From Ypsolopha sequella (lineage: Eukaryota > Arthropoda > Insecta > Lepidoptera > Ypsolophidae), in NCBI GenBank assembly GCA_934047225.1, contig OW203992.1:9909501-9973500 (forward strand): 64,000 nucleotides of DNA, read 5' to 3'. Shown here piece by piece: positions 1 to 10,600 of this stretch. The notes beneath the pieces were generated by a model. That model made no database searches. It saw only the letters and a list, made by a program, of their open reading frames with translations, and had not been told where the DNA came from. The translations under genes were made by a program, and so were the position numbers. Numbering within the stretch: position 1 is the stretch's first letter; the number at the start of each line of letters is the position of its first letter.

Positions 1-3
1 TAG

Positions 4-155
4 CCAGCGGTTACAAAGGCTTTAATTTCAGTTTAAGTGCTGTCAAATTTTTTTTTCTATAGTAAATTAGCTTCTGCTGATGAGCTATTTCGCAATTAAT
101 AAAATTTAGTTTTGACAGCATTTAAACTAAAATTAAACCCTTCAGAATCTGGTTC
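4..155. mobile_element. Hairpin element family A, copy 1
   Basis: Arms AAGGCTTTAATTTCAGTTTAA and TTTAAACTAAAATTAAACCCTT flank TAAATTAGCTTCTG. The most diverged of six copies. No coding capacity. Confidence 0.75.
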
Positions 156-889
156 AATGTTAGTTAACTATACAAAGTATTCTCTTTTATAACGGTTGTA
201 AGAAACGTCTTTTCAGTAACGTTCGTAGACAAAGGGAATATATTTGTTTATTTTTTAATACTAGATTTTAAAATTATTATTGTAAATCATTGTAAAATAT
301 TACTCATTTGTTCTCTTTTTAACAAATATAATATTATATATTGTGTATATACATTAAGTTCCACTATGTGGAGATATGATTCAGATTCAGATTAATTTCT
401 TATTCAATAATAAATATTTATCATCACAAAAACCATTCCATTAAACAATACAATTTCAATAATACAATTAAAATAAGAGATGGCACATTTTAAATCGTAC
501 CTATTCATAATTTACATTCGATTATTATTACAGATTATTAAATTCGATGAACAGATATCATTAGATACATTATTCAATTAGAAAGTCGTTTACAGCGTAA
601 TGAACTTTATTTTTTAAAAATGATTACAGTTTATTTATAAATGTAGAGTAGGTTTTGTATTCCTTGATGTCTTCAGGGACTTTACCCCCATAACATGTAC
701 TGATCTGACATATTTGTCTAGTCCTAGCCTAGGGTGTATTTGTTTATCAATGACATTCAAACGATAGTTGACAATTTGTACATGTTTTGTTTTTATATTT
801 GTTGCTTTTCGACACACTATTGACATATTTTATTAACTTTCTCATTATATTGCATTTCCATATTTTCCATTTTTTCAACTTTTTTGATT

Positions 890-1147
890 ATACAACGTGT
901 AACATAAAGGTGTCACCATATTTGAAGAGCTTATTAAATCAATGGTATAGAACAACTTTTACTATGGAGTCAACCCTGAAATCTCAAAAAAAAAATCTGC
1001 CCTTCCATACATTTCGGCCGAGTGGCATTGCATTTTCCTATGAAGCAAGTAATATATACAGGATTTGTTCCATTATAAAGGTTGTTCTAAACCATTGACT
1101 GAATAAGCTCTTCAAATATGGTTACACCTTTCTGTTACACGTTGTAT
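890..1147. mobile_element. Inverted-repeat element family C, copy 1 (TACAACGTGTAAC ends)
   Basis: Terminal repeats of about 70 bases: TACAACGTGTAACATAAAGG at the left, its complement at the right (TGTTACACGTTGTA), both holding ATTTGAAGAGCTTATT. Flanked by TA. No coding capacity. Confidence 0.85.
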
Positions 1148-1149
1148 AT

Positions 1150-1285
1150 ACTCGTATTAGAATTCAGATTTAACATTTGTATGCCTTAGTGGCAAAAAGC
1201 ATTGGACCAATGTGACATGTTACTTTTTTCCAACTTATTATGTAACATGGTTTTAAACAAATAAACGATTGATTGATTGATAGGA
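1150..1285 (+). mobile_element. LINE 3' end with (GATT)n tail
   Basis: Ends AAACAAATAAACGATTGATTGATTGAT, a form of LINE tail common in Lepidoptera. No coding part is left. The next stretch, 1286-1640, is GC-richer and unidentified. Confidence 0.5.
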
Positions 1286-1844
1286 AAGCGCAGGTCCATG
1301 GACGTCCGTGGTTATATATGACGCATCAACTTACTTCATATTGCCACAAAAAATGACGACTTCTTTCGTAGCTCCAAGTCATGGTGAATCAAAGAGGCGC
1401 TCTGTCTGATACGCTTCTTCGACAGATCGCATCATGTGGTCGGCAAGGCTGCTGACCTGGTCTCAGCTCAGGATGGCGCCGCAAGTCCCTAATTCTTAGT
1501 ACATTAATATAAGAACTATTATATTGTAACTCGCGAGACAACTTGCCCGCCGTCATGTCTGCTACTTGACCGATGAGCATGTTGCCCTTTTCAAGATCTC
1601 AGGAGATTATTATTGCAAATCGGGCTCGCTCTTTGAGTGTTCCGATTTTGAACATAATCGAGTTAATTTAATTAAGAGGGAATATGACCTTAATAGAATT
1701 AAAATTGTAGACTTTAAATGATTTTGTTGGAATAACCAGAATAAGCACAGTTACTAATAAAATATTATATACATTAATATTCTTCTAACTTTAATGAAGT
1801 AAGATTAAACAAACCACACCATTAATTAATTTATTTACTGTAAA

Positions 1845-2290
1845 TATAAAATTCCCATAGCTTAATTTCTAAAAGATTTTTTTTTCTCAGAATATACACC
1901 ATTTTAGGACATAGTTTTCATTATTTTGGTTATTTTTTAATGATTTTTTAAAGAATTGCCCGATATGACGTCACTTGAGAATTTTAGATATTATACAGAT
2001 TGTGATGTGTGATTGCTTATAAAAAAGTGATCTCTCTCTGTCTTTCTACTCATCTGTCATCCATCTGTCAAATCAGTCGGAAGCAAATTATTATTATAAA
2101 TTTATCTTGATAGCAAAGGACACATTTCTAAACAGCCATTTCTCAAGTGTCGTCACACGAAGGCAAATGGAAATTGCAGCTTTTTCATAAAAATATTCAT
2201 CATCATGAGGTTTTTTAGACCACAAGCTCTAAAATACGACTTATTAAACCAAAATGTCGAAATGGTTTGCGAATTAACACACCTTAACAT
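1845..2290. repeat. Dispersed repeat family T, copy 1
   Basis: Shares long blocks (TATGACGTCACTTGAGAATT, GATTGTGATGTGTGATTGC, GAAGCAAATTATTAT) with 30705-31180 (opposite strand) and 61385-61690. No ends or coding part recognised. Confidence 0.8.
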
Positions 2291-3470
2291 AATTTAATCT
2301 ATGCGAATTAATAATTTAACCCCTATTTTACTCTGTTTTTGACTTCTTATTAATTTTCTCACAAGTATCTATTTAGTTGCTTGTTTCCTTATAAAATTTA
2401 TTCCAATGATATGTAGCTAGTTTGAACAAATCGCAAGTTATTTATTAAAAAACTCAGGTTTTCGAGAGCGGGTGATATTTCGGTTGTCGTAACAGCCACA
2501 AGCTCAGAGCGCGCTATTTTAAACAATAATGAAACGTCATAGAGTTCAGTTCTACTTGATGCAAAGGAGGTGCTCAATCTCAGGTCAACCATGCCCTTAA
2601 ATTACGGAATCATGTATCACTCTGTCTGTATACTTATTGCGAGTATGTATATATATTTTATGTATAATTGGCTGCTCTTTTCCGCCCGTTCCTGGGTATA
2701 AGATGTGGTAGATTTGGACCTTGGGGTCCACATATCCTTATCCAAGGTCCTGGGCTGATCTAATTCGGGTTTTTCAAGCAATTTAGTATGTCAAATATAT
2801 TCTGGCGGCGGCGCGGTCTGCCTGTCGTCGCTAATTTACTTCGCTTGCCATCACTTCGCTGAGCTAGTTCTCTGCTCATCGCCCTTTTATTTACTCAAAA
2901 AAACATATTTTTTTTAATGTATTGTTGGTGACGAAATAGATAACAACAGCTGAGACTCACTATTATTTATGCAAGAAAAACTCGACGTTTCGGTCAACTT
3001 AAGGCGATTACCGTCGCCAAATTAGCAGCTTGATGTTTGTCGGTACGAATATCGATAGGAACGACATTGAAATAACGTTCATATCAGCGCGCAATGCGTA
3101 GTGGCTGTTACGACGCTCGCTGCATCCTTGAGAAGGCGAAATAGTAGAAAATAATACTTTTCATATAGACGTGATTGTTTGATTGAATAATCCTATGTTA
3201 TGTTTATAGTTATCAAGTTTATCTATTACTCAAAGCATAAATGAATTAAATCGACCTAGTCGCTTTGGAGCAGTAGGGAATTTAAGCCAAAAAAACATTC
3301 TTTACCACAGAATCAACTGCCCCATTTTCCCCCTTTCGAAAGTCAATGTGTCAGAAAAGTGGTTGTAGTTAAGAATATCCGGGTTCAGTCGCATGAATTC
3401 GTATGTAGCAGAAAATACAAGAAACTGGGTTCCCATTTTTTGAAGCCGGGACATCACGGACTTATTTTTG
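2291..3470. other. Gene-free stretch, nothing identified
   Basis: About 1.2 kb of mixed composition. 2780-2890 is GC-richer (GGCGGCGGCGCGG) and has no long open frame. Probably old repeat debris. Confidence 0.3.
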
Positions 3471-3474
3471 CCGG

Positions 3475-3594
3475 TGTACAGTGGAGACCACATCAAGCTA
3501 TACACTTGCAGTACGACATTAGCCCCTACAGAGAAGAATATAAGATAGGTACAAAGTTCAATGTGTCTTTCTTGATGCGGTCTCCACTGTACAT
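3475..3594. mobile_element. Small foldback element, GTACAGTGGAGACC ends
   Basis: TGTACAGTGGAGACCACATC at the left and GATGCGGTCTCCACTGTACA at the right, 120 bases. It causes mirrored open frames on both strands, which are not genes. Confidence 0.8.
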
Positions 3595-3912
3595 TGAAAT
3601 GAAAATGACGAGAAAGAGAAAAGAAAATCGTTTCCGATTTTTGACGGAACCCTAAGTACTCGTACACAGCTGTAAAAACGTGGAAAGTAATCCGTATTTA
3701 ACCCATTTGGACTCTGTTACCACCAGCAGGCGAACTTCAATCACAGGAGATGGGTTTCCTCTTTGAACTACCAGCCACAAAGGATAGGAGTTGTTTATTG
3801 CCACTTCGGCATTCGGAAGTGCTTGGTATTCTCAAATGAAAAAATAGCTTTGTAACACACCCGAGATACGATTGAGAAATACAATTTTATACAATTTAGT
3901 GCAAAAGTTGCA

Positions 3913-5002
3913 GGTTAAGGTTAAATGGCAGTAGCTTAGCGCAAAGTGCATAACTTAATTTTGTTTTCACACCACCTGCTCGACAATGTCCAATTACATA
4001 TCATGCAACCTCAACGTAAAGTAACGCATTATATCTCAAGGGATACAAAGTTATATGAAAATTCCTAGGGATTAAAGTGATTTAAATTTGGAACGTCAAA
4101 TTCGTGTGGAAACTCGTGGAAAACAAATGCGTATATGGGATTGTAAAGAGGTTTGTTCGAAAATCGAACTGCGGGTCTACCACGTAATTCTGATTTTCAT
4201 CAACATCAACTTGAGATTGAAATTTGACGTGCGTGCGACGATGCCCGCCAAGATGCCATCTCTTTTGCATGCGTTGAATTTCGCAGGCATTTGCTTGAAG
4301 TTGATACAAATCAGAATTACGTGGTAGGGCCGCTGGCCACCATAAGCAGAATTCAACAAAAAGAAAAAAGCGTTTACAAAGAATATGAAACAAAAGACGG
4401 TGTTTGTTGCTGTGATTGTCTGTCAGTGAATTTTATTGAATTATTAATGTTGATAAAAAATGTCGAGCTTTTTATTGTCTCGCAGAAGGTGTGAAAAGTA
4501 GAGTATGCTCCTCTGGAATAAAGCCTGTCTTTGTCTTGGGCAGCTTGAACTCAGGACTCTATATAACTCCCCCGCTACGCTCGTTACGCTCAGGGTTCAA
4601 TATGCCGCCCGTGATGTAAGACACTGCTTTATTCCCTTAGTGCATAATCTACTATTTTCTTGTTTAGAAATTTATAATTGAAATGCATTTTGATCTGTGG
4701 TATTTCACGCCAATAGTTCAGTATTAGTGAGATTTATAAAGCAAGAGTTTGAAATTGTATACACAATTAGTCTTGATCTTCTCTAAACCAACTTAAAATG
4801 CTGTTTTAAATTTGTTTGGACAAGACCATGAGTAATTGTGCATTAAAGCTCAAACTGATACCTTATAAACCTCACTAATACTGAACTATAATATTGGCGT
4901 GAAATGCTACATACCAAAATGTTTTTAAATTTTTAACATCTAAACAAGAAATACAAAGTTAAGTTATGCACTTTACGCTAAGCTACTGACTTTTAACCTT
5001 AA
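3913..5002. mobile_element. 1.1-kb inverted-repeat element
   Basis: GGTTAAGGTTAAATGGCAGT at 3913 recurs inverted at 4955-5002, with GTAGCTTAGCGCAAAGTGCATAA arms. The right half (4650-4950) is itself a palindrome built on TTCTTGTTTAGA and CTAATACTGAACTA. It contains hairpin B copy 1. No transposase. Confidence 0.7.
4171..4332. mobile_element. Hairpin element family B, copy 1
   Basis: GCGGGTCTACCACGTAATTC at the left and GAATTACGTGGTAGGGCCGC at the right, about 160 bases, with CATCAACATCAACTTGAGATT arms. It is nested in the inverted-repeat element at 3913-5002. Confidence 0.88.
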
Positions 5003-5279
5003 CTTGGCTTCTTCTTTACTTTCACCAATATTTTCGAAAAGCGTTTCGAGAAATAGCAGAAGACAGTAAAAAAGGTAAAAATTGATCGCGGTAGACCCGA
5101 TAATATATATTATAATGAGCAGAAGACAGATTTTAAAATAAGCGTACTATATCACTCATTATATTTCAAAAACGATGTCTTTCATTTGACCTTCAGTGAC
5201 GTCATCAAGTCAAAACAAGAAAAAAAAATTTTTAAACGCGTCTCACAACGATCCGACTAAATCCAGCGGGCTTATTGTG

Positions 5280-5727
5280 TATCTCTAGTTGCCTTCTGGA
5301 CTGGGTGTCTATCATCAAAAACATAGATATACTATCGAATTCCGATGTCCTAAGGATATTTTCGCACTTGAAGTGACGACACAGATTGTTAATAGTTCAA
5401 TACCCACTAAAGGCAATTTTGAAATTTCAGTTTTTAGCTATGTTTTTGATGATAGGCACCTCGTGCAGTTGGCAACTAAAGATACAGAATAGGGGGGCTG
5501 TACGTCTATTCTGTATCTTTAGTTGCCAACTGGACCAGGTGCCTATCATCAAAAACATAGCTAAAAACGGAACTTTCAAAATTGTCATTAGTGGGTATTG
5601 AACTATTTACGAAGTGTGTCGTCACTTCAAGTGCGAACATATCCTTAAACAATCGGAATTCGATAGTATATATATGTTTTTGGTGATAGACACCCAGTCC
5701 AGATGGCAACTAAAGATACATAATAGG
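5280..5727. mobile_element. 450-bp foldback element
   Basis: Two arms of about 215 bases meet near 5495. The outer ends read TCTCTAGTTGCC and GGCAACTAAAGA, the centre TGTATCTTTAGTTGCCAA on both sides. The arms differ by only scattered bases. Confidence 0.9.
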
Positions 5728-5754
5728 TCCTAAGGTCTTGATTTTTCGCGTGCT

Positions 5755-6225
5755 ATTTAGGGCTTTATTAAGGCGATATTAAAAGTTTTTGCGTCCCTGT
5801 TAGTCCATATGTAGCAAAGTAGCAAAAAGTCAGTTTTTTATTAATTTAAAATTTACTAAAATTGCAATCAAAATTTATTTTACCAGGTCCTAGATACTAT
5901 TAAAACCCTTCTAATAATATATAACTGCAGTCCATATGTCATTCCAAATTGTCAAACCAGGTGAATTGGTGTCGAAAAAGACCTCATTTCAATAAACATT
6001 TGTATGGAGCCGAATTTCTCCAATCACGTTTCTGTTTAAGCAGGGGCTCCACCGCGTAATTCTCATTTGTATCAACTTCAAGCAAATGCGTGCGAAATTC
6101 AACGCGTGTAAAAGGGATGGCATGTTAAGCGGGCGTCGTCGCACGCACGTCAAATTTCAATCTCAAGTTGATGTTGATGAAAATGAGAATTACGCGGTAG
6201 ACCCGCAGATCCCTAGAACAAGATT
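5755..6225 (+). repeat. Dispersed repeat with related copy at 55755-56090
   Basis: Shares GCGTCCCTGTTA, CAAATTGTCAAACCAGG and CCGAATTTCTCCAATC with 55755-56090. Interrupted by hairpin B copy 2 at 6042-6206. Confidence 0.8.
6042..6206. mobile_element. Hairpin element family B, copy 2
   Basis: Ends GGGGCTCCACCGCGTAATTC and GAATTACGCGGTAGACCCGC. It interrupts a repeat that is uninterrupted at 55755-56090, giving an empty-site comparison. Confidence 0.9.
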
Positions 6226-6312
6226 CCAACAAAAAATTGTAATATAAATTATTATTGATAATGCTCTCCAGCAAGCACTTGTTACCATCCTAAACTGTTC
6301 ACTCACCGACCG

Positions 6313-6543
6313 GTGCTGGTGGTGATACAAGCCATCCTCCCAGTCCGGTTTGGTGGCCTGGGAATCCGCAAAACTTCCAGTGTGGCACTCCCAGCCTTCC
6401 TGTCATACGTCCATTGCACGTATGCCCTCTACGGTACTATAATTTGCCCGTCACTTGGTGACGTTGAAGCGTCATGCTTGACGGATGCCAGGGATGCATG
6501 GGTGCAAGCCTGTCCTGATGAAGATTTGATACTTCTTTGTTAA
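6313..6543 (+). pseudogene. Reverse transcriptase fragment of a non-LTR element
   Basis: The frame contains ILPVRFGGLGIRKTSSVALP, the conserved LPxRxGGLGI block near the C-terminus of insect LINE reverse transcriptases. Only about 75 codons remain, with no start and no neighbouring domain. Confidence 0.6.
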
Positions 6544-6693
6544 TGGCGATGAAAAGTGATGTACTACCCAGTACTCGTTTCGGTTACTATTTTTCGATTT
6601 TCGTGTTGCCGTTATTTCGCCATAGAATTGTTATAGATACAAAGACATTATAACAAAAGTATATAATTTTTTTTAACTCATTGATTCGACAAT

Positions 6694-7121
6694 TTAAGGG
6701 GCTGCACTATAGATGCTAAAATTCAGTCCTGCTCTAACGCGTTTGTTTTTTAACTCTCTATCCTGCTCTAATCAGATGCCGCGCACGCAAAACTTCAGTT
6801 ATTTTGAAATCATGGCTACATCATGACATTAACCATAATTTCTTTATGTAATAAAGATGGTTTTTTCTCGTTAGTATCTGCGTGTGTTGGTTTCGTTTCA
6901 ATCGGTTTTGAAACACGGAAACTGAATCGCTTTTTTCGTGAAATTCATGCTTTTTTAAAAGTAATATAAGTAATAGAAGATTGAAAGTATGTTTATAAAG
7001 TGTAATTAATAATTGCCTTGAGTCACAAAACACGCCATATCTTTTTCAAATTTTTACCATCTACATTGACGAAACTGAATCAAATACAAAACTGATGTTT
7101 AGCATTGTGGAGCCCCTTAAG
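6694..7121. mobile_element. 430-bp inverted-repeat element (TTAAGGGGCT ends)
   Basis: TTAAGGGGCTGCACTATAGATGC at the left and its imperfect complement AGCATTGTGGAGCCCCTTAA at the right. Inner part 6725-6805 (CCTGCTCTAA) recurs at 46521-46603 and 58045-58130. Confidence 0.75.
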
Positions 7122-7664
7122 GCAATTTAACCGGTAGTGATAGTGTTTGTGATGTTGATTTTTAAAATATATCTATTTAAATGTTGAATATTTGTTTTAT
7201 TACCATGTCGTTATTTGTCTTGACAATTTTAAATTATACTAGATTTTCTAAAGAATTTTTGTGTTGACTGTACATAACTACCTCAAAATTTCAAAATCTG
7301 CGATCTCCGGATCAGTGGTCGGGTAGGTACTCGACTAGACACGAAGGCGGTCAGGTACAGTCCGCGCCAATCAAAGAGACATGCGTGTAATTAGTTTGTA
7401 AAAGGGGACCCTGTCGAAGTGAGTAAAGGCTTTATAATCACTCGAAGATAAATTGTATTAAATAAGTAGAAACTCGTAAGTACTTTATTAATTTTCACGG
7501 TCTCATGTTCGTATTACGATTAAGTCAAGGCTGTACTTATTATAAGTGATACACAATTTTATCGCTTACTTAAGAAAAAAGTTATTTTTATCACAGTTTA
7601 ATTGGGTATCTATACATAAAATATGAATGAAACATGCGTCTATCAAACTTAATAATACAAAATC
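7122..7664. other. Region downstream of XKR
   Basis: AT-rich DNA, partly the presumed XKR 3' UTR. I see nothing else in it. Confidence 0.3.
7483..7488 (-). terminator. Candidate polyadenylation signal of the XKR gene
   Basis: AATAAA on the minus strand (TTTATT on plus) lies about 180 bases past the XKR stop codon. Such hexamers are common in AT-rich DNA, so this is a candidate only. Confidence 0.35.
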
Positions 7665-10600
7665 TTACAGCGTATTTTTAACTTCATCTAAATAAACGAC
7701 GGTTTCCTTTGGTTTTAAAAGGACAAAATAAACCAACATGCACATATAGCTTAGTAGGGTACTTCCAAATATCACCATCACGACGTATTCCCTCCACCAA
7801 GAGCCCAACTCATTGTCTATGGTCGCCCAGACCGCTGTAAACACCACCGTCTCAACTGTCATTACTACTAGCCAAAACACATGCCACGCTCGAACGTGAC
7901 GAAAACGTATCTTGAACTCCATCAAACAGAACAAATAAATGAAAGATAGAAATACATAGAAGCACCTTCTTTCGGTACTGGCTTGAGGCACTATCAATAG
8001 CAGCAGCAAGATCTGGTAGTGCGAGAACAAAACTATGATAGCCACAAACGGATAGAAGGATATGAACGCTGCTACAGACAAAAGACGCGCGATAAAAAAC
8101 ATGTGCCAGCCGAGGAAGTTCACCAGCGCTGCAGTCACATCCTGAGGTTCTAGACCTCGCATGAACTTTCTTGGAGCTCGTTGGGGCACGTCTGGCTCAT
8201 CTTGCACAACCTCGTCATAGTGCCTCCGTCTGGGTGGGGCTGATAGCCATGTTGGTATTGACTCTGCATTCTCTACCATCTTATCCGCCCAAACTGCTAG
8301 AGACATCCTTGGTGCCGGCATTCTTGGGGGTGGAAGAACTTCGACGTGCTCGATTGTGTATTGAGTACTTCGTCGAGGTGCTGCTCTATCGATTATAGAT
8401 GCAGGTTTGGCATATTCATCTTCACTTTCGATGTCATTTAACTTTTGGGTATTATCGATTTGTGATACAGGAACTAAGTAGTCAGACCCTGATTCTGAAC
8501 CGGAACTGCTGAAAAACCCTTCATTTCGGACGTTTGGCGAGAACTGAATCAAATAACTGCTCAATGGAGATGTACTGGTACTTGGGAGAATGGTTTCATA
8601 AATATTTTCTTCCTGATTTTGCATGTCTTTCTGGATCTCTTCGTTTCTTACGTTATCAATTTCAGCACTGTTTAAATTCCAAGGATATTTTCGGCCACAT
8701 ATTTTTTCTCTTTCAAATCGCCTGTACATTGTGGCTGTGCTGGCCATTCTCAACGTTGATGCGATGATGCTCACCGTCTGAACTGATACTGAAAATAAAA
8801 TTTTAACACATTAAAGGTTTTGCTATTATTTAGGTACAGGCGTTACATTCTTTGAGTCTATTACAGCTATCACTATTACTTTCTTCATGCCTAAAGTGAG
8901 CAATTATGTTCGTAAACTATCAAGGGTGTATTTAGGGGTGCGGGTTTTGGAAGTTCAGCCCTTAGATTGGAATTTAAGTAGAAAATGTAGTCACTGTGTA
9001 CCAATGTAATTGATTCTGAAGGTTTTAATTTTAGTTTTAATGCTGTCAAAACTAAAATTATTTCAAAGTAATTTAGCTTCTGTTTCTAGCATTTAAGGAC
9101 TATTTTGCAATGAACAAAATTTCGTTTTGACAGCACTGAAACTAAAATTAAAGCCTTCAGAATCGGCGTTAAAGTAAAAATCTCAATCAAACCCTAAAAC
9201 TTTTTTATAATTTAATATCAATCTCCCTCAAGTTCGTTGTCCTAAAAAATAATGAGTTGAAATTTGAAATGTATGCTAAAAACCTCCTCCCTAATTTGAA
9301 AGCCATAGTTATATATACGCCCACCTATGTAAATTATAATTACAACCGAAATAATTCATAACTTTTATGTTTTTCAAAACTTACTTTTATCAAATGAAGG
9401 TTCTGAAGGTTTAGCCATCATTTCCAGGATGTTAACTATGGCATGAGGAGCGGCGTGGATGAAAGCCTGAAGGAACAGGTAAAGCTCCAGGGGGGACGGA
9501 GCTCGGACGCGGGCTAGAGCTTCCCTGGTCCTCTCACCGTCATCGTCGCGGGAAGCGCAGACCGCTTCCATCCACCAAAATATTTGATGGCAATATCTAC
9601 AACAAAGATTTAAGAGCAATATCGCACGCGGCCGGATTATGAAATACCCGCCTTTTTCTAATTAATCGCAACAGAACACTTAAATTCAAAATTCACTCAA
9701 TAGTTATTCAACAAAACCTTTTTCCATGGTTTCCGTAAATTAAAATAAAAAAAAAGTTTTTAGAAATTCTAATTTACAGGTTGCGAAATCACTCTTAAGG
9801 TGGGCCATCCCGCTCAGCTGCCATTTAAATGCTTTAGGTGTTTGTGACGTCCTGAAGTCTTCGATCTCAATGAACCTTTGCACACATCTTTATACTTTCC
9901 AACCCATCTCTCATCAAGAGGTGCAACATGGGGAGATATTAAAAAAGCGATGATTTTGTGAAATGGTTTCAGAAACTGTTTTCCCTGAAACTGTTTATTT
10001 ATAGAAAAGTGTATAAACTTAGTATTCTTTACTTGAACGACGTCTGTATTTCTCTCTTTTTTATTTCCAGTATAGATAAAAATGCTAAACTTGCTAAACT
10101 TTGCGTAAAAACGAAGCAATATTTACGATATCCTGACAGCTATTTTATGATCGTGCTCCACCAAATTTTCCCGCTAGATAATACTTTTGAAAAAAAAAAC
10201 ATGAAGAAAATAAGCTGTTGACTTCACATTTACTTTTTAAAAGTCCACAGGTAAAGGGGCCTCAATTATTTTGATTACATTAACGATTTTTTATGAATAA
10301 TTTTATTATTTATTTGAACGTACGTTTTTTTTTATTATCCTCTTTCCCCCAATTTAAATTTTTCAGGGACCTTGCTTATTTTTCAATTTTTTTTGTTGTA
10401 AGGTACGTTACCTACCTGCCAATAGCAGCAATAGGAAAGAACAAGAAGTTGACAATCTGCATCAGTATCCAGTAGACGTCGTTCTTCTGGATCTCAACGG
10501 AGTAGGCAGAGTCTTCTGTCTGGAGACCTGGTGGTGGTGCCGCCAGCGTGAACACCAGAGAGAGCAGCGCCGGCAGGATCATCAGAATGATGCAGAAGAC

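Noticed and set aside
787..1098. 103-codon frame rich in Phe and Ile
   Set aside because: AT-rich frame running into the family C element; no plausible protein features.
3302..3667. 121-codon frame on the minus strand
   Set aside because: It runs through a foldback element and is mirrored on the plus strand; no protein family features.
5289..5709. Two near-identical 67-codon proteins on opposite strands
   Set aside because: A mirror effect of the 450-bp palindrome.
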